From Actinomadura xylanilytica (GTDB lineage: Bacteria > Actinomycetota > Actinomycetes > Streptosporangiales > Streptosporangiaceae), in NCBI RefSeq assembly GCF_030283145.1, contig NZ_JASNWE010000002.1, positions 558,001 through 622,000 on the forward strand: a stretch of DNA of 64,000 nt, read 5' to 3'. Each line of letters opens with the position of its first letter. Position 1 is the stretch's first letter. Positions 49,368 to 57,427 of the stretch are shown here, piece after piece. The notes under the pieces are model-generated. The model saw nothing but the letters and a program-made list of their open reading frames with translations, had not been told where the DNA came from and ran no database searches. The position numbers and the translations under genes are program-made.

Positions 49368-50102
49368 GTGGCACAAAGCACAGGCGTCTTCTGGACCATT
49401 CATCTGGACGCCCCTCTGGCGACCAAATCGGACCGGGTGGGTGTCAAGGCGGCCTACCTCGCGCGCGCGGGTCAGCACGACCTGCCGGTGCTCCCCGGGT
49501 TCGTGGTCCCCGTGCAGTGCGCCGCCGACAGCGCCGTCTACCGGAACACCGGTGAACTGCGAGCCGCCTGGGCCAGGCTCTCCCACAACGGGCAGCGGCC
49601 GGTGGTCGTACGGTCCTCGCCCATCCAGAAGGACGGCGCGAGGCCGCCGGGAGCCGGACGGTTCGGGCCGGTGCCGGGCGTCCGCGAGTGGCCGGGATTC
49701 CTCGGCGCCGTGAAGAGCGTGGAAGCGTCCGCGGACGGGCCCGGGACGATGGCGGTCCTCGTCCAGCCGCGGCTGGACGCCGTCACGAGCGGCGTGATGC
49801 TCGGCGCCGGGCCCCTGGACGGCCGCACCGATCGGGTCATCGTGTCGGCCGTGGAGGGCGGCCCCCAGGCCCTGGCCGGCGGGGAGGTGGGCGGCACCCG
49901 CTACGTGCTGACCCACTGGGGCCGGGCCGTCGACGCCGCCGGAGACCGGATCCACGACGAGCACAGCCTGCTGAGCCGGCACCAGCTCCGCTCGCTCGCC
50001 CGGCTCGCCTCCCGGGCCTCGCACGTGTTCGGCGGCCCTCAGGACATCGAGTTCGCCTTCGACCGGGACGAGCGGCTCTGGGTGCTCCAGATCCTCCCGT
50101 GA
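49368..50102 (+). CDS. Stand-alone PEP/pyruvate-binding (PPDK_N, ATP-grasp) domain protein
   Basis: A 244-aa protein that aligns by eye to just the N-terminal ATP-binding domain of PEP synthase/pyruvate phosphate dikinase. Matching stretches are VGVKAAYLARAGQHDLPVLP then GFVVP (family: VGGKGANLGEM...PPGF), RPVVVRSSPIQKDGA (family: AVRSSATAED), MAVLVQPRLDAVTSGVML (family: VQRMV..SGVMFT) and a terminal QDIEFAFDRDERLWVLQILP (family: QDIEWA..LWLLQARP). The phosphohistidine and PEP domains are absent and several catalytic residues differ. It could be an ATP-dependent phosphotransferase to an unknown partner, or a non-catalytic relic. GTG 49368 has GGAGGTCGC upstream. Confidence 0.78.
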   Translation: MAQSTGVFWTIHLDAPLATKSDRVGVKAAYLARAGQHDLPVLPGFVVPVQCAADSAVYRNTGELRAAWARLSHNGQRPVVVRSSPIQKDGARPPGAGRFGPVPGVREWPGFLGAVKSVEASADGPGTMAVLVQPRLDAVTSGVMLGAGPLDGRTDRVIVSAVEGGPQALAGGEVGGTRYVLTHWGRAVDAAGDRIHDEHSLLSRHQLRSLARLASRASHVFGGPQDIEFAFDRDERLWVLQILP

Positions 50103-50227
50103 CCGCTCCCGCGCCGGATTGATCGGAACCTGGGGCCTTCCAGGAGAGTCATAAGGGGCCAAAGGATCGTTCGGGGCACCGGGGGACGCGTGCCCTGAAC
50201 GCACCATCGGGCTTCCAGGGGACACAG

Positions 50228-50587
50228 ATGAACGACCCACGCTGGGCGACGCGCGTCGTGATCGGGGCCGGTGCGCTCGGGCTCGCCATAATGATGACCG
50301 GGTGCGAGGGCACCGCTCACGGCAAGAAACGGCCGCGCTCGCGAGCCACCTCGTCCGCGAGATCCACGACCGAGCAGCCGCTGGTCTGCACCGACCCGCC
50401 GGGGGACGTGCTCAGCGCGGGCCAGACCGGCGGAAACGGTGCCGGGGGCGGGGGCGGTGCCTCGGGGCGCGCGCCCGCCTGGAGCGACCTGACGTCGGTC
50501 AGGACCCGTACGCCCGCGTCCACCGGCCCGACCAGATCCACCGGCACCCGGACCACCAGGCCGGCGAAGCCGACGAAGACGCGGTGA
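50228..50587 (+). CDS. Putative lipoprotein, 119 aa
   Basis: A short basic N-region is followed by VVIGAGALGLAIMMTGCEGT, with a lipobox-like MTGC, so an exported lipid-anchored protein is likely. The remainder is low-complexity, rich in Ser, Thr, Arg, Gly and Pro, with a single further Cys (LVCTDPPGDVLSAGQTGGNG). Similar tiny 'Gly-rich lipoproteins' are common in actinomycetes and have no known role. AGGGGACACAG precedes the ATG. It lies just upstream of the rho leader on the same strand. Confidence 0.55.
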   Translation: MNDPRWATRVVIGAGALGLAIMMTGCEGTAHGKKRPRSRATSSARSTTEQPLVCTDPPGDVLSAGQTGGNGAGGGGGASGRAPAWSDLTSVRTRTPASTGPTRSTGTRTTRPAKPTKTR

Positions 50588-50900
50588 GTTCCGGGAATGC
50601 GAATCGGCCCCCGATTGCTGTACTGTCAAGGAAAGCGCCATGGGATTTCCGTCAATGCCAAGTACGCGGTGACGGCGCCCTTTCCCCGTCCGGGCCATCT
50701 GAGTGCCCGGTGATTCCACCTCGAACACGGGCAGGCCCGAGTTCAGTGGCCATCGCACCTAGGGAGCAGACGTCAGCCCGGTGAACCGAGCTGCTTTCCC
50801 CTCACACCGCTCGCGTACACGCCGCGGGTTCCCCCGTCGTACGCGGGAACCGACGCCAGGCGACGCGGCGAGTTCCGTACCAGCCTGAGAAGGGACCTTC
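50588..50900 (+). promoter_or_regulatory. Long leader of rho with a 10-codon ORF and a stem-loop
   Basis: About 313 bp before rho without a long gene. A mini-ORF ATG 50640 to TGA 50672 encodes MGFPSMPSTR and is preceded by AAGGA at good spacing. A hairpin with 7-base arms GGTTCCC / GGGAACC lies at 50827-50851, and the rho ribosome site GAGAAGGGACC ends the region. Long leaders are expected for an autoregulated rho gene; that the mini-ORF acts as a leader peptide is inference. Confidence 0.45.
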
Positions 50901-52142
50901 ATGTCCACCAGCACCATCACCACCGAAGCCGAGCCCCCAGCAGCGGGGCGCGCCGCGATGCCGGCGCAGGCCACCCGCCGTACCGCGCAGGGACGCCGCC
51001 CGGTCCAGCACCAGCAGCACCAGCAGGCCGCCGACGAGCCGGTCGTCGGCTTCCAGGGCATCCTCGCCGTGCAGGACAAGCACGCGTTCGTCCGGACCGA
51101 GGGCTACCTGCCCGGTCCCGCCGACGTGTACGTCTCGCTCGCCCAGGTCAAGACGTTCAACCTGCGTCCCGGCGACGCCGTCGTCGGCACCGCCCGCACC
51201 CCGCGCTCGGGCCGGGAGAAGTTCAACGCGCTCGTGCACGTGGAGAGCGTCAACGGCGTCCTCCCGGCCGAGGCCGCCGGGCGCCCCGAGTTCGCCGCGC
51301 TGACCCCGCTGTTCCCCGAGGAGCGGCTGCGGCTCGACACCGGCCCGCTCGCGACCCGCGCCATCGACCTGGTAGCGCCGATCGGCAAGGGCCAGCGCGG
51401 TCTGATCGTGTCGCCGCCCAAGGTCGGCAAGACCATGGTCCTCCAGGCGCTGGCGAGCGCGATCAGCCAGAACAACCCCGACTGCCACCTGATGGTCGTC
51501 CTCATCGACGAGCGCCCCGAAGAGGTCACCGACATGCAGCGCACGGTGCGCGGCGAAGTGATCCACTCGACCTTCGACAAGCCCGCCGAGGAGCACACCG
51601 CGCTCGCCGAGCTGGCCGTGGAGCGGGCCAAGCGGCTGGTCGAGCAGGGCCACGACGTGGTCATGCTGCTCGACTCGATCACCCGGCTCGGCCGCGCCTA
51701 CAACCTGGCCGCCCCGTCCAACAGCCGCATCCTGGCGGGCGGCGTGGCGACCACCGCGATCTACCCGCCCAAGAAGTTCTTCGGCGCCGCGCGCAACATC
51801 GAGAACGGCGGCTCGCTGACCATCCTCGCCACCGCGCTGGTCGAGACCGGCTCCCGGATGGACGACGTGTTCTTCGAGGAGTTCAAGGGCACCGGCAACA
51901 TGGAGCTCAAGCTCGACCGCAGCCTCGCCGACCGCCGGGTGTTCCCCGCCGTCGACATCGACCAGTCCGGCACCCGCCGCGACGAGCTGCTGATGTCCCC
52001 CGAGGAGCTGGCGCTGAGCATGCGGCTCCGCCGGGTGCTCCAGGGCCTCGACAAGCAGCAGGCCGTCGAGACGCTCGTGGAGAAGATGAAGGGCACCGGG
52101 TCCAACGCCGAGTTCCTGCTGAGAATCCAGCAGACGACCTGA
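50901..52142 (+). CDS. rho: Transcription termination factor Rho, short paralogue
   Basis: A 413-aa hexameric RNA helicase/ATPase that ends transcription. The cold-shock RNA-binding domain (about 50-120) reads FQGILAVQDKHAFVRTEGYL, DVYVSLAQVKTFNLRPGD. The ATPase has Walker A LIVSPPKVGKTMVLQ (about 169-182), VVLIDERPEEVTDMQRTVRG, Walker B HDVVMLLDSITRLGRAYN, the Q-loop LAGGVATTAIYPPKKFFGAA and the R-loop FKGTGNMELKLDRSLADRR. The N-terminal helical Rho_N module and the long basic insertion usual in actinobacterial Rho (600-700 aa) are missing; 48 low-complexity residues with a QHQQHQQ run replace them. It is probably a second rho gene rather than the housekeeping copy. Confidence 0.92.
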   Translation: MSTSTITTEAEPPAAGRAAMPAQATRRTAQGRRPVQHQQHQQAADEPVVGFQGILAVQDKHAFVRTEGYLPGPADVYVSLAQVKTFNLRPGDAVVGTARTPRSGREKFNALVHVESVNGVLPAEAAGRPEFAALTPLFPEERLRLDTGPLATRAIDLVAPIGKGQRGLIVSPPKVGKTMVLQALASAISQNNPDCHLMVVLIDERPEEVTDMQRTVRGEVIHSTFDKPAEEHTALAELAVERAKRLVEQGHDVVMLLDSITRLGRAYNLAAPSNSRILAGGVATTAIYPPKKFFGAARNIENGGSLTILATALVETGSRMDDVFFEEFKGTGNMELKLDRSLADRRVFPAVDIDQSGTRRDELLMSPEELALSMRLRRVLQGLDKQQAVETLVEKMKGTGSNAEFLLRIQQTT

Positions 52143-52146
52143 TCCG

Positions 52147-53889
52147 TCAGGACGGCCGCTCCGGCCGGAACGACTTGAGGATCTTGTCGAAGAGCCGCTG
52201 GCCCGGCGTCCACGAGGATTCGGGCGCGAAGAAGAAGAACTCGTACCCGGCCGCGCGGCTGCGCAGCCCGTGCCTGCCCTCCGTGCCGCCCGCGCCGTTC
52301 GCGCCGCCCGCGCCCTGGACGCCCCGGCCGGTCACGCCGCCCGCGCCGGTCCCGGCGTCGACGGAGAAGCTCCCGCCGGAGCCCGAGGCTCCTTCGGTGC
52401 CGCGGGCGACCCCGTCGCCGCGGCCCCCGTCACCGCGGGTCCTCCCATCACCGGCCCCGCCGCCGGCGCCCTCCGCGCCGCGGATGCGGTCCGTGCCGTA
52501 CGAGGCGTCGATGCCTCCCCGCGAGCGGCCGGTGCCGTCCCACGCGAACTCCCACTCGGCGGCGCCGTCGGCCAGCTCCGGCGCCGGTTCGAGCCGCAGC
52601 CGCCGGTATCCCGGGTAGAGGTCGCGCGCCGCGGCGTCGGTCTCGGCGGCGCGCAGCCCGTCCAGTGGATCACCGGGGGCCGGGCCGATGCGCAGCCCCT
52701 GCCCGCCGCCCGGCGACCGCCACTCGACCGCCGCGCCGCGCTGCTCGCGCTGCCAGCCCGCCGGGATCTCCACGGTGTAGGCGCCCGCCTCGCGGTAGGG
52801 GACGGTGCCGGTGCGCGCCTCGGGGGCCGGGAACAGCGTCACGGCCTCGCTGGTGCCGATCGAGGTCCACCGCGCCGTCCACGTCCCGAAGCCGATCACC
52901 AGCACCGCCAGCGTCGCCACGCTGATCACCGCCCCGAACCGGGGCCGGCCGCGGCGCGCGACCCGTGCCGCCGAGCGGGCCCGCAGCGGACCCCGGCGCG
53001 CCGCCCGCCGGGCCGCCCGCAGCATCTCCACCGGCAGCGTGGCCGCCGACCTGGACCGGGACCGCGCGGCGGTGCGCAGCAACCGTCCCGCCGCGTCGGC
53101 GGACGGCCGTCCGGCCGGGTCGTCGCTCAGCAGCCCGCAGATCAGCGGCGCCAGCGCCCCGGCCCGCACGGGCGCCGCGTACTCCCCCAGCAGCACCGCG
53201 AGCATCGAGGCCAGCGCATGGCAGCGCAGGAACGGCGGCTCGCCCTCGACCGCCGCGTAGAGCGTGGCGCCGAGCGCCCACAGGTCGGACGCCTCCAGGC
53301 TCGGCCCGCCGCGCACCCGTTCGGGCGGCAGGTAGGCGGGCGAGCCCTCGATCCCGGCGACGAGCGTCTCGGCGATCTCGTCCCCGCCCCGCCCCGTGTG
53401 CACGGCGAGGCCGAAGTCGGTGAGCAGGATCCGGCCGTCGTCGCACAGCAGCACGTTGCTCGGCTTGACGTCGCGGTGCAGGATGCCGGCGTCGTGCGCG
53501 GCCCGCAGCACCGACAGGACGGCCCGTCCCACCGCGGCGGTGCGCGCCACGCTGAGCGGCCCGTCCTCGGCGACGACCTGGTGCAGCGAGCGGGCCCGCA
53601 GCAGCTCCATGACGATCCAGGGGCGGCCGTCCTCGACGACGACGTCGTACACGTCGACCACGCCGGGGTGCCGGAGCGCGGCGGTGGCGCGGGCCTCGCC
53701 GATGAGACGTCTGCACAGGGCCCCGCGCTCGCCCTGGGTGATGCCCTCCGGAAGGTGCACCTCTTTGACCGCCACGTCCCGGTCCAGCATCTCGTCGTGG
53801 GCACGCCAGACCGTGCCCATTCCGCCGCTGCCGACCACCGATATCAGGCGATACCGGCACGCAAGCGGTATCAGCCGTTCTCCCCCCAT
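52147..53889 (-). CDS. Serine/threonine protein kinase with extracellular domain
   Basis: A 580-aa Hanks-type kinase. The glycine loop is VVGSGGMGTVWRAHD, with ATP-anchoring Lys42 (VAVKEV), catalytic HRDVKPSNVLL (His138, Asp140) and DFG at 158-160. The APE motif appears as YLPPERVRG. A basic juxtamembrane stretch and a single helix (FGAVISVATLAVLVIGFGTW, about residue 340) precede an extracytoplasmic region with a Gly/Ala/Thr/Arg low-complexity segment and a small folded tail ending FFFFAPESSWTPG. Such kinases sense wall or envelope signals. Start unclear: ATG 53889 begins at the conserved part, ATG 53943 is longer; neither has a good ribosome site. Its 3' end is four bases from that of rho. 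Confidence 0.88.
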   Translation of the reverse strand: MGGERLIPLACRYRLISVVGSGGMGTVWRAHDEMLDRDVAVKEVHLPEGITQGERGALCRRLIGEARATAALRHPGVVDVYDVVVEDGRPWIVMELLRARSLHQVVAEDGPLSVARTAAVGRAVLSVLRAAHDAGILHRDVKPSNVLLCDDGRILLTDFGLAVHTGRGGDEIAETLVAGIEGSPAYLPPERVRGGPSLEASDLWALGATLYAAVEGEPPFLRCHALASMLAVLLGEYAAPVRAGALAPLICGLLSDDPAGRPSADAAGRLLRTAARSRSRSAATLPVEMLRAARRAARRGPLRARSAARVARRGRPRFGAVISVATLAVLVIGFGTWTARWTSIGTSEAVTLFPAPEARTGTVPYREAGAYTVEIPAGWQREQRGAAVEWRSPGGGQGLRIGPAPGDPLDGLRAAETDAAARDLYPGYRRLRLEPAPELADGAAEWEFAWDGTGRSRGGIDASYGTDRIRGAEGAGGGAGDGRTRGDGGRGDGVARGTEGASGSGGSFSVDAGTGAGGVTGRGVQGAGGANGAGGTEGRHGLRSRAAGYEFFFFAPESSWTPGQRLFDKILKSFRPERPS

Positions 53890-53991
53890 GAGGTTGTTAT
53901 GTGCGCGAACCGCACCAAGCCACGCTCCTCGCCGGTCCATCATTTCTTGGCGAGTGGCGGAAGGGGGGAGAGCCGGGCCCGCGCGGGCCCG

Positions 53992-55572
53992 TCAGGAGGC
54001 GGCGAAGACGCCCTTGGCCCACGTGTAGTCGGACTTGCCCACGGCGGTGCGCCGCACCTCGTCGACGAGGTGGATCTGGCGCGGCAGCTTGAAGCCGGCC
54101 AGCCGGTCCCGGCAGTGCTCGGCGAGCTCCTCCAGCGTCGGCGCGGTGCCGGGCCGCGGCGCGATCACCGCGGCGACGCGCTGGCCGAACCGGTCGTCCG
54201 GCAGCCCGACGACCACCACGTCGTACACGTCGGGGTGGTCCTTCAGCGCGACCTCGACCTCCTCGGGGTAGACCTTCTCGCCGCCGGTGTTGATCACCAG
54301 GGAGCCGCGGCCGAGCAGCACGATCGCGCCGTCCTCCTCCAGCCTCGCGAAGTCGCCCGGGACCGACCAGCGGGTGCCGTCCGCACCGGTGAAGAACGTC
54401 GAGGCGGTCTTGGCCGGGTCGTTGTAGTAGCCGAGCGGGATATGCCCGCTGCGCGCCAGCCTGCCGATCCCGCCGGGCCCGACGGTCTCGAGGTCGTCGT
54501 CCAGGACGGTGACGCCCGGCTTCATCATGAACCGGGCGGTGCCCTCCTTGCCCCCGACCGACGGCCCGCACGCGCCGGTCTCGGACGCGCCGTAGTTGTC
54601 GAGGAACATCACGTTCGGCAGCTGCGCCCTCAGCTCGTCCTTGGCGCCCTCGGTCAGCGGGGCGCCGCCGGACGCGATCGCGAACAGCGAGGAGGCGTCG
54701 TGCGTCCCGTCCGCCAGCTCACGGGCGACCGGCCGGGCCATCACGTCCCCGACCAGCATCAGCACGTTGGCCTTCTCCTCGGCCAGCAGGCGCAGGGCGC
54801 GGGCCGGGTCGAACCCGTGCCCGGTGTACAGGACGACCTTGGCGCCGCTGAACAGCCCCATGAACGCCACCCACTGCCCCGCGCCGTGCATGACCGGCGC
54901 GCAGTCGAGCACGGCCATCGCGGGCTGGCCGGCGTTGCCGGCGATCGCCTCGGGGCTGGTGATCGGGTCGCCGAGCACGTTGCCGCCGCCGAGCGCGGCG
55001 AAGAAGATGTCCTCGCAGCGCCACTCGACGCCCTTGGGGTAGCCGGTGGTGCCGCCGGTGTACATGATGTACCGGTCGTCGCCGGACCTCTCGGGGAAGT
55101 CGTTGGCGGGCGAGGCGGCGCCCAGCGCCTTCTCGTACTCCACCGCGCCCGGCACGTCGTCCGCGGCGCCGTCCTCCAGCACCACCACGTGCCGCAGCCC
55201 CGGCAGCTCGCCGCGGACCTCCTCGACCCGGGCGAGCAGCGACCGCTCGCCGATCAGCGCGACCGCGTCGGAGTCGGCGAGCACGTGCCGCAGCTCGCCC
55301 GCGACATAGCGGTAGTTGACCGGGATCGGCACGGCGCGGATCTTGAAGACGCCGAGCATCGACTCGATCCACTCGGCCCGGTTGTAGGCCAGGATCGCCA
55401 CGTGCTCGCCGGGCGCGACGCCCGCACCGGCCAGATGGTGCCCCACCCGGCTCGCGCGTTCGTCCAGCTCACGGTAGGTTCGCCGCTCGTCCCCCGCCAC
55501 CAGGGCGGGTCGCTCCGGGCCGGCCTCGGCCAGGATTTCCAGCAGATCGGCCAGGTTGTAGCTGCGCACCAT
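53992..55572 (-). CDS. Acyl-CoA synthetase (FadD19-like AMP-binding enzyme)
   Basis: A 526-aa ANL ligase. Motifs are DRYIMYTGGTTGYPKGVEWR (A3, with the TGG variant of actinobacterial FadDs), NYGASETGACGPS (A5), SVPGDFARLEEDGAIVLLGR (A7), INTGGEKVYPEEVEVALKDH (A8) and TAVGKSDYTWAK (A10 Lys). The YTGGTTG and GSLVINTGGEKVYPEEVE signatures resemble mycobacterial FadD19/FadD3-type ligases activating steroid side-chain or branched acids; the substrate is not provable here. ATG 55572 has GAGGACGCGG upstream. Monocistronic. Confidence 0.9.
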   Translation of the reverse strand: MVRSYNLADLLEILAEAGPERPALVAGDERRTYRELDERASRVGHHLAGAGVAPGEHVAILAYNRAEWIESMLGVFKIRAVPIPVNYRYVAGELRHVLADSDAVALIGERSLLARVEEVRGELPGLRHVVVLEDGAADDVPGAVEYEKALGAASPANDFPERSGDDRYIMYTGGTTGYPKGVEWRCEDIFFAALGGGNVLGDPITSPEAIAGNAGQPAMAVLDCAPVMHGAGQWVAFMGLFSGAKVVLYTGHGFDPARALRLLAEEKANVLMLVGDVMARPVARELADGTHDASSLFAIASGGAPLTEGAKDELRAQLPNVMFLDNYGASETGACGPSVGGKEGTARFMMKPGVTVLDDDLETVGPGGIGRLARSGHIPLGYYNDPAKTASTFFTGADGTRWSVPGDFARLEEDGAIVLLGRGSLVINTGGEKVYPEEVEVALKDHPDVYDVVVVGLPDDRFGQRVAAVIAPRPGTAPTLEELAEHCRDRLAGFKLPRQIHLVDEVRRTAVGKSDYTWAKGVFAAS

Positions 55573-55781
55573 GCCGCGTCCTCGCGTTCCGGGTGGGGGA
55601 TCGAGAAGTCCTCCGATCATCCTCACGCCGCGGTGGGGACTCAATCCTCCATGTCACCGGGTCCCATGACATGGATCACATCTTCCCCGCCGCATCCGGC
55701 CAGCGCGCCGGTTCTTACACGGCTCTTATCCGGGTAGCGGCATGCTAGGCCGTAACGATTACGTATCAGACGGGGGTAGCG
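55573..55781. promoter_or_regulatory. Divergent region between fadD and sigE genes
   Basis: 209 bp. It includes the A/T-richer tract 55720-55770 (TTCTTACAC, CGTAACGATTACGTATCAG) directly before the sigma-factor gene, presumably its promoter. I cannot define a clear ECF-type (GGAAC...GTT) promoter. Confidence 0.35.
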
Positions 55782-56327
55782 GTGAGCGCAGGCGCAATGG
55801 CGTGGACGCCTCCGACCTGGGAGGAGATCGTCAGCGAGCACTCCACCCGGGTGTTCCGGCTGGCGTACCGACTGACCGGCAACCGGCACGACGCCGAAGA
55901 CCTGACCCAGGACGTCTTCATCCGGGTCTTCCGATCCCTGTCCTCCTACAGCCCCGGCACGTTCGAGGGCTGGCTGCACCGCATCACCACCAACCTGTTC
56001 CTCGACCGCGCCCGCCGCAAGCAGCGCATCCGGTTCGACGCGCTCGCCGACGACGCGGCCGAGCGGCTCCAGGGCCGCGAGCCGAGCCCGGCGCAGGCCT
56101 ACGACGAACGCCTCCTCGACGCCGACATCCAGAAGGCGCTCGACGGCCTCGCCCCCGAATACCGCGCCGCCGTCGTGCTGTGCGACATCGAGGGCCTCAC
56201 CTACGAGGAGATCTCCGCCTCGCTCGGTGTCAAGCTCGGGACCGTCCGGTCCCGCATCCACCGCGGCCGGGCCCAGCTCCGCACCGCCCTCGAGCACCGC
56301 CGTCCCGCCGAGGTCCCGACCAGCTGA
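55782..56327 (+). CDS. sigE: ECF sigma factor, SigE type
   Basis: A 181-aa group 4 sigma factor. The opening [20 protein letters not shown] is the recognised start of actinobacterial SigE (mycobacterial SigE begins almost identically). Region 2 has [20 protein letters not shown] and [20 protein letters not shown], and region 4 has [20 protein letters not shown] and [20 protein letters not shown]. It directs RNA polymerase to envelope and heat-stress genes. GTG 55782 or ATG 55797 may be the start. No anti-sigma (RseA), HtrA or TatB gene follows, unlike the mycobacterial locus, so its inhibitor must be unlinked or absent. Confidence 0.9.
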   Translation: MSAGAMAWTPPTWEEIVSEHSTRVFRLAYRLTGNRHDAEDLTQDVFIRVFRSLSSYSPGTFEGWLHRITTNLFLDRARRKQRIRFDALADDAAERLQGREPSPAQAYDERLLDADIQKALDGLAPEYRAAVVLCDIEGLTYEEISASLGVKLGTVRSRIHRGRAQLRTALEHRRPAEVPTS

Positions 56328-56360
56328 CCCCGCACGCGCCGCGGGCCGCGGGCGGGGCTT

Positions 56361-56379
56361 CCCCGCGCGGTTCGCGGGG
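56361..56379. terminator. Hairpin between sigE and purC
   Basis: Arms CCCCGCG / CGCGGGG (7 bp) around CGGTT, between convergent stops. An overlapping alternative hairpin GCGGGG-CTT-CCCCGC (56352-56366) could form instead. Confidence 0.75.
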
Positions 56380-56380
56380 T

Positions 56381-57214
56381 CTACGCGTCCCAGCGGCGGC
56401 CGGTGAGGCGCTCGTAGACCTCGACGTACCGGGCGCGGGTGGCGTCCACGATCTCGGGCGGGATCTCGGGGCCGGGAGGGGTGCGGTCCCAGTCGAGCGT
56501 GCTGCTCCAGTCGCGGACGAACTGCTTGTCGAGGGCGTGCTGGGCGCGCCCCGGGGTCCAGTCGTCCGCGGGCCAGAACCGCGAGGAGTCGGAGGTCAGG
56601 ACCTCGTCGCCGAGGACCAGGGTGCCGTCCGCCGCGCGGCCGAACTCCAGCTTGGTGTCGGCGATGATGATGCCCCGCTCGGCGGCCAGCTCGGCGCCCC
56701 GCCGGTAGACGTCCAGCGTGACCTCCTTGAGGCGGGCCGCGGTATCGGCGCCGATCTCGTCCACCACGTCGTCGTAGGTGATGAACTCGTCGTGCCCCTC
56801 GGTGGCCTTCGTCGTCGGGGTGAAGATCGGTTCGGGCAGCCTGGACGCCTCCACCAGGCCGTCCGGCAGGGCGACCCCCGAGACCGTGCCCGACTTCTCG
56901 TACTCCTTGAGCCCGAGGCCAGCGAGGTAGCCGCGGGCGATCCACTCCACCGGCAGCATGGTGAGCCGCTTGCAGCGGACGGCCCGGCCCTCCCACTCGG
57001 CCGGGACGTCGGTCCCGCTGATCACGTGGTTGGGCGTCACGTCCGCGAGCTGCTCGAACCACCACAGCGAGAGCTGCGTGAGGATCTTCCCCTTGTCGGG
57101 GACCATCGTGGGCAGCACGACGTCATAGACGCTCACCCGGTCGGACGCCACCAGGATCAGATCGTCCCCGTCGGCGTACACGTCCCGGACCTTGCCGGAG
57201 TGCAGCAGTTCCAT
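56381..57214 (-). CDS. purC: Phosphoribosylaminoimidazole-succinocarboxamide synthase (SAICAR synthetase)
   Basis: A 277-aa enzyme of purine biosynthesis joining aspartate to CAIR with ATP. It begins LLHSGKVRDVYADGDDLILV, and has SDRVSVYDVVLPTMVPDKGK, the PurC signatures LPVEWIARGYLAG and IIIADTKLEFGRAADGTLVL, and GDEVLTSDSSRFWPADDW. Length and order are normal. The ATG at 57214 is preceded by GGGGAGACG; an in-frame start six codons upstream is less likely. Isolated from other pur genes here. Confidence 0.95.
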   Translation of the reverse strand: MELLHSGKVRDVYADGDDLILVASDRVSVYDVVLPTMVPDKGKILTQLSLWWFEQLADVTPNHVISGTDVPAEWEGRAVRCKRLTMLPVEWIARGYLAGLGLKEYEKSGTVSGVALPDGLVEASRLPEPIFTPTTKATEGHDEFITYDDVVDEIGADTAARLKEVTLDVYRRGAELAAERGIIIADTKLEFGRAADGTLVLGDEVLTSDSSRFWPADDWTPGRAQHALDKQFVRDWSSTLDWDRTPPGPEIPPEIVDATRARYVEVYERLTGRRWDA

Positions 57215-57427
57215 GTCGTCTCCCCTTCTCACGCCGGGACGAGGTTACTAGCACCCGGCCCACCTGCCGGACCTGCACCCCGCCGCAGAAGTTGCGCGGT
57301 TCTCGCCGCCCCCGGACGGGCCCGTCGAGCCCGCGCCCCCGGGTGGACGGACCCCGACCGCGCCGAACTGCACGCCGCCGCGTCTCGCTGGCCGGCCCTT
57401 TGAGCCGCGCGGCCCGGGTCACGCGGC

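Noticed and set aside
52270..55737. A 1155-codon open frame on the plus strand across the kinase and FadD genes
   Set aside because: Same reason: low-complexity product, no motifs, while both minus-strand proteins are textbook family members.
57238..57403. A plus-strand frame ending in PGWTDPDRAELHAAASRWPAL
   Set aside because: It looks faintly coding but has no start, ribosome site or recognisable domain and lies in a spacer between purC and tetR. Not supportable as a gene or remnant.
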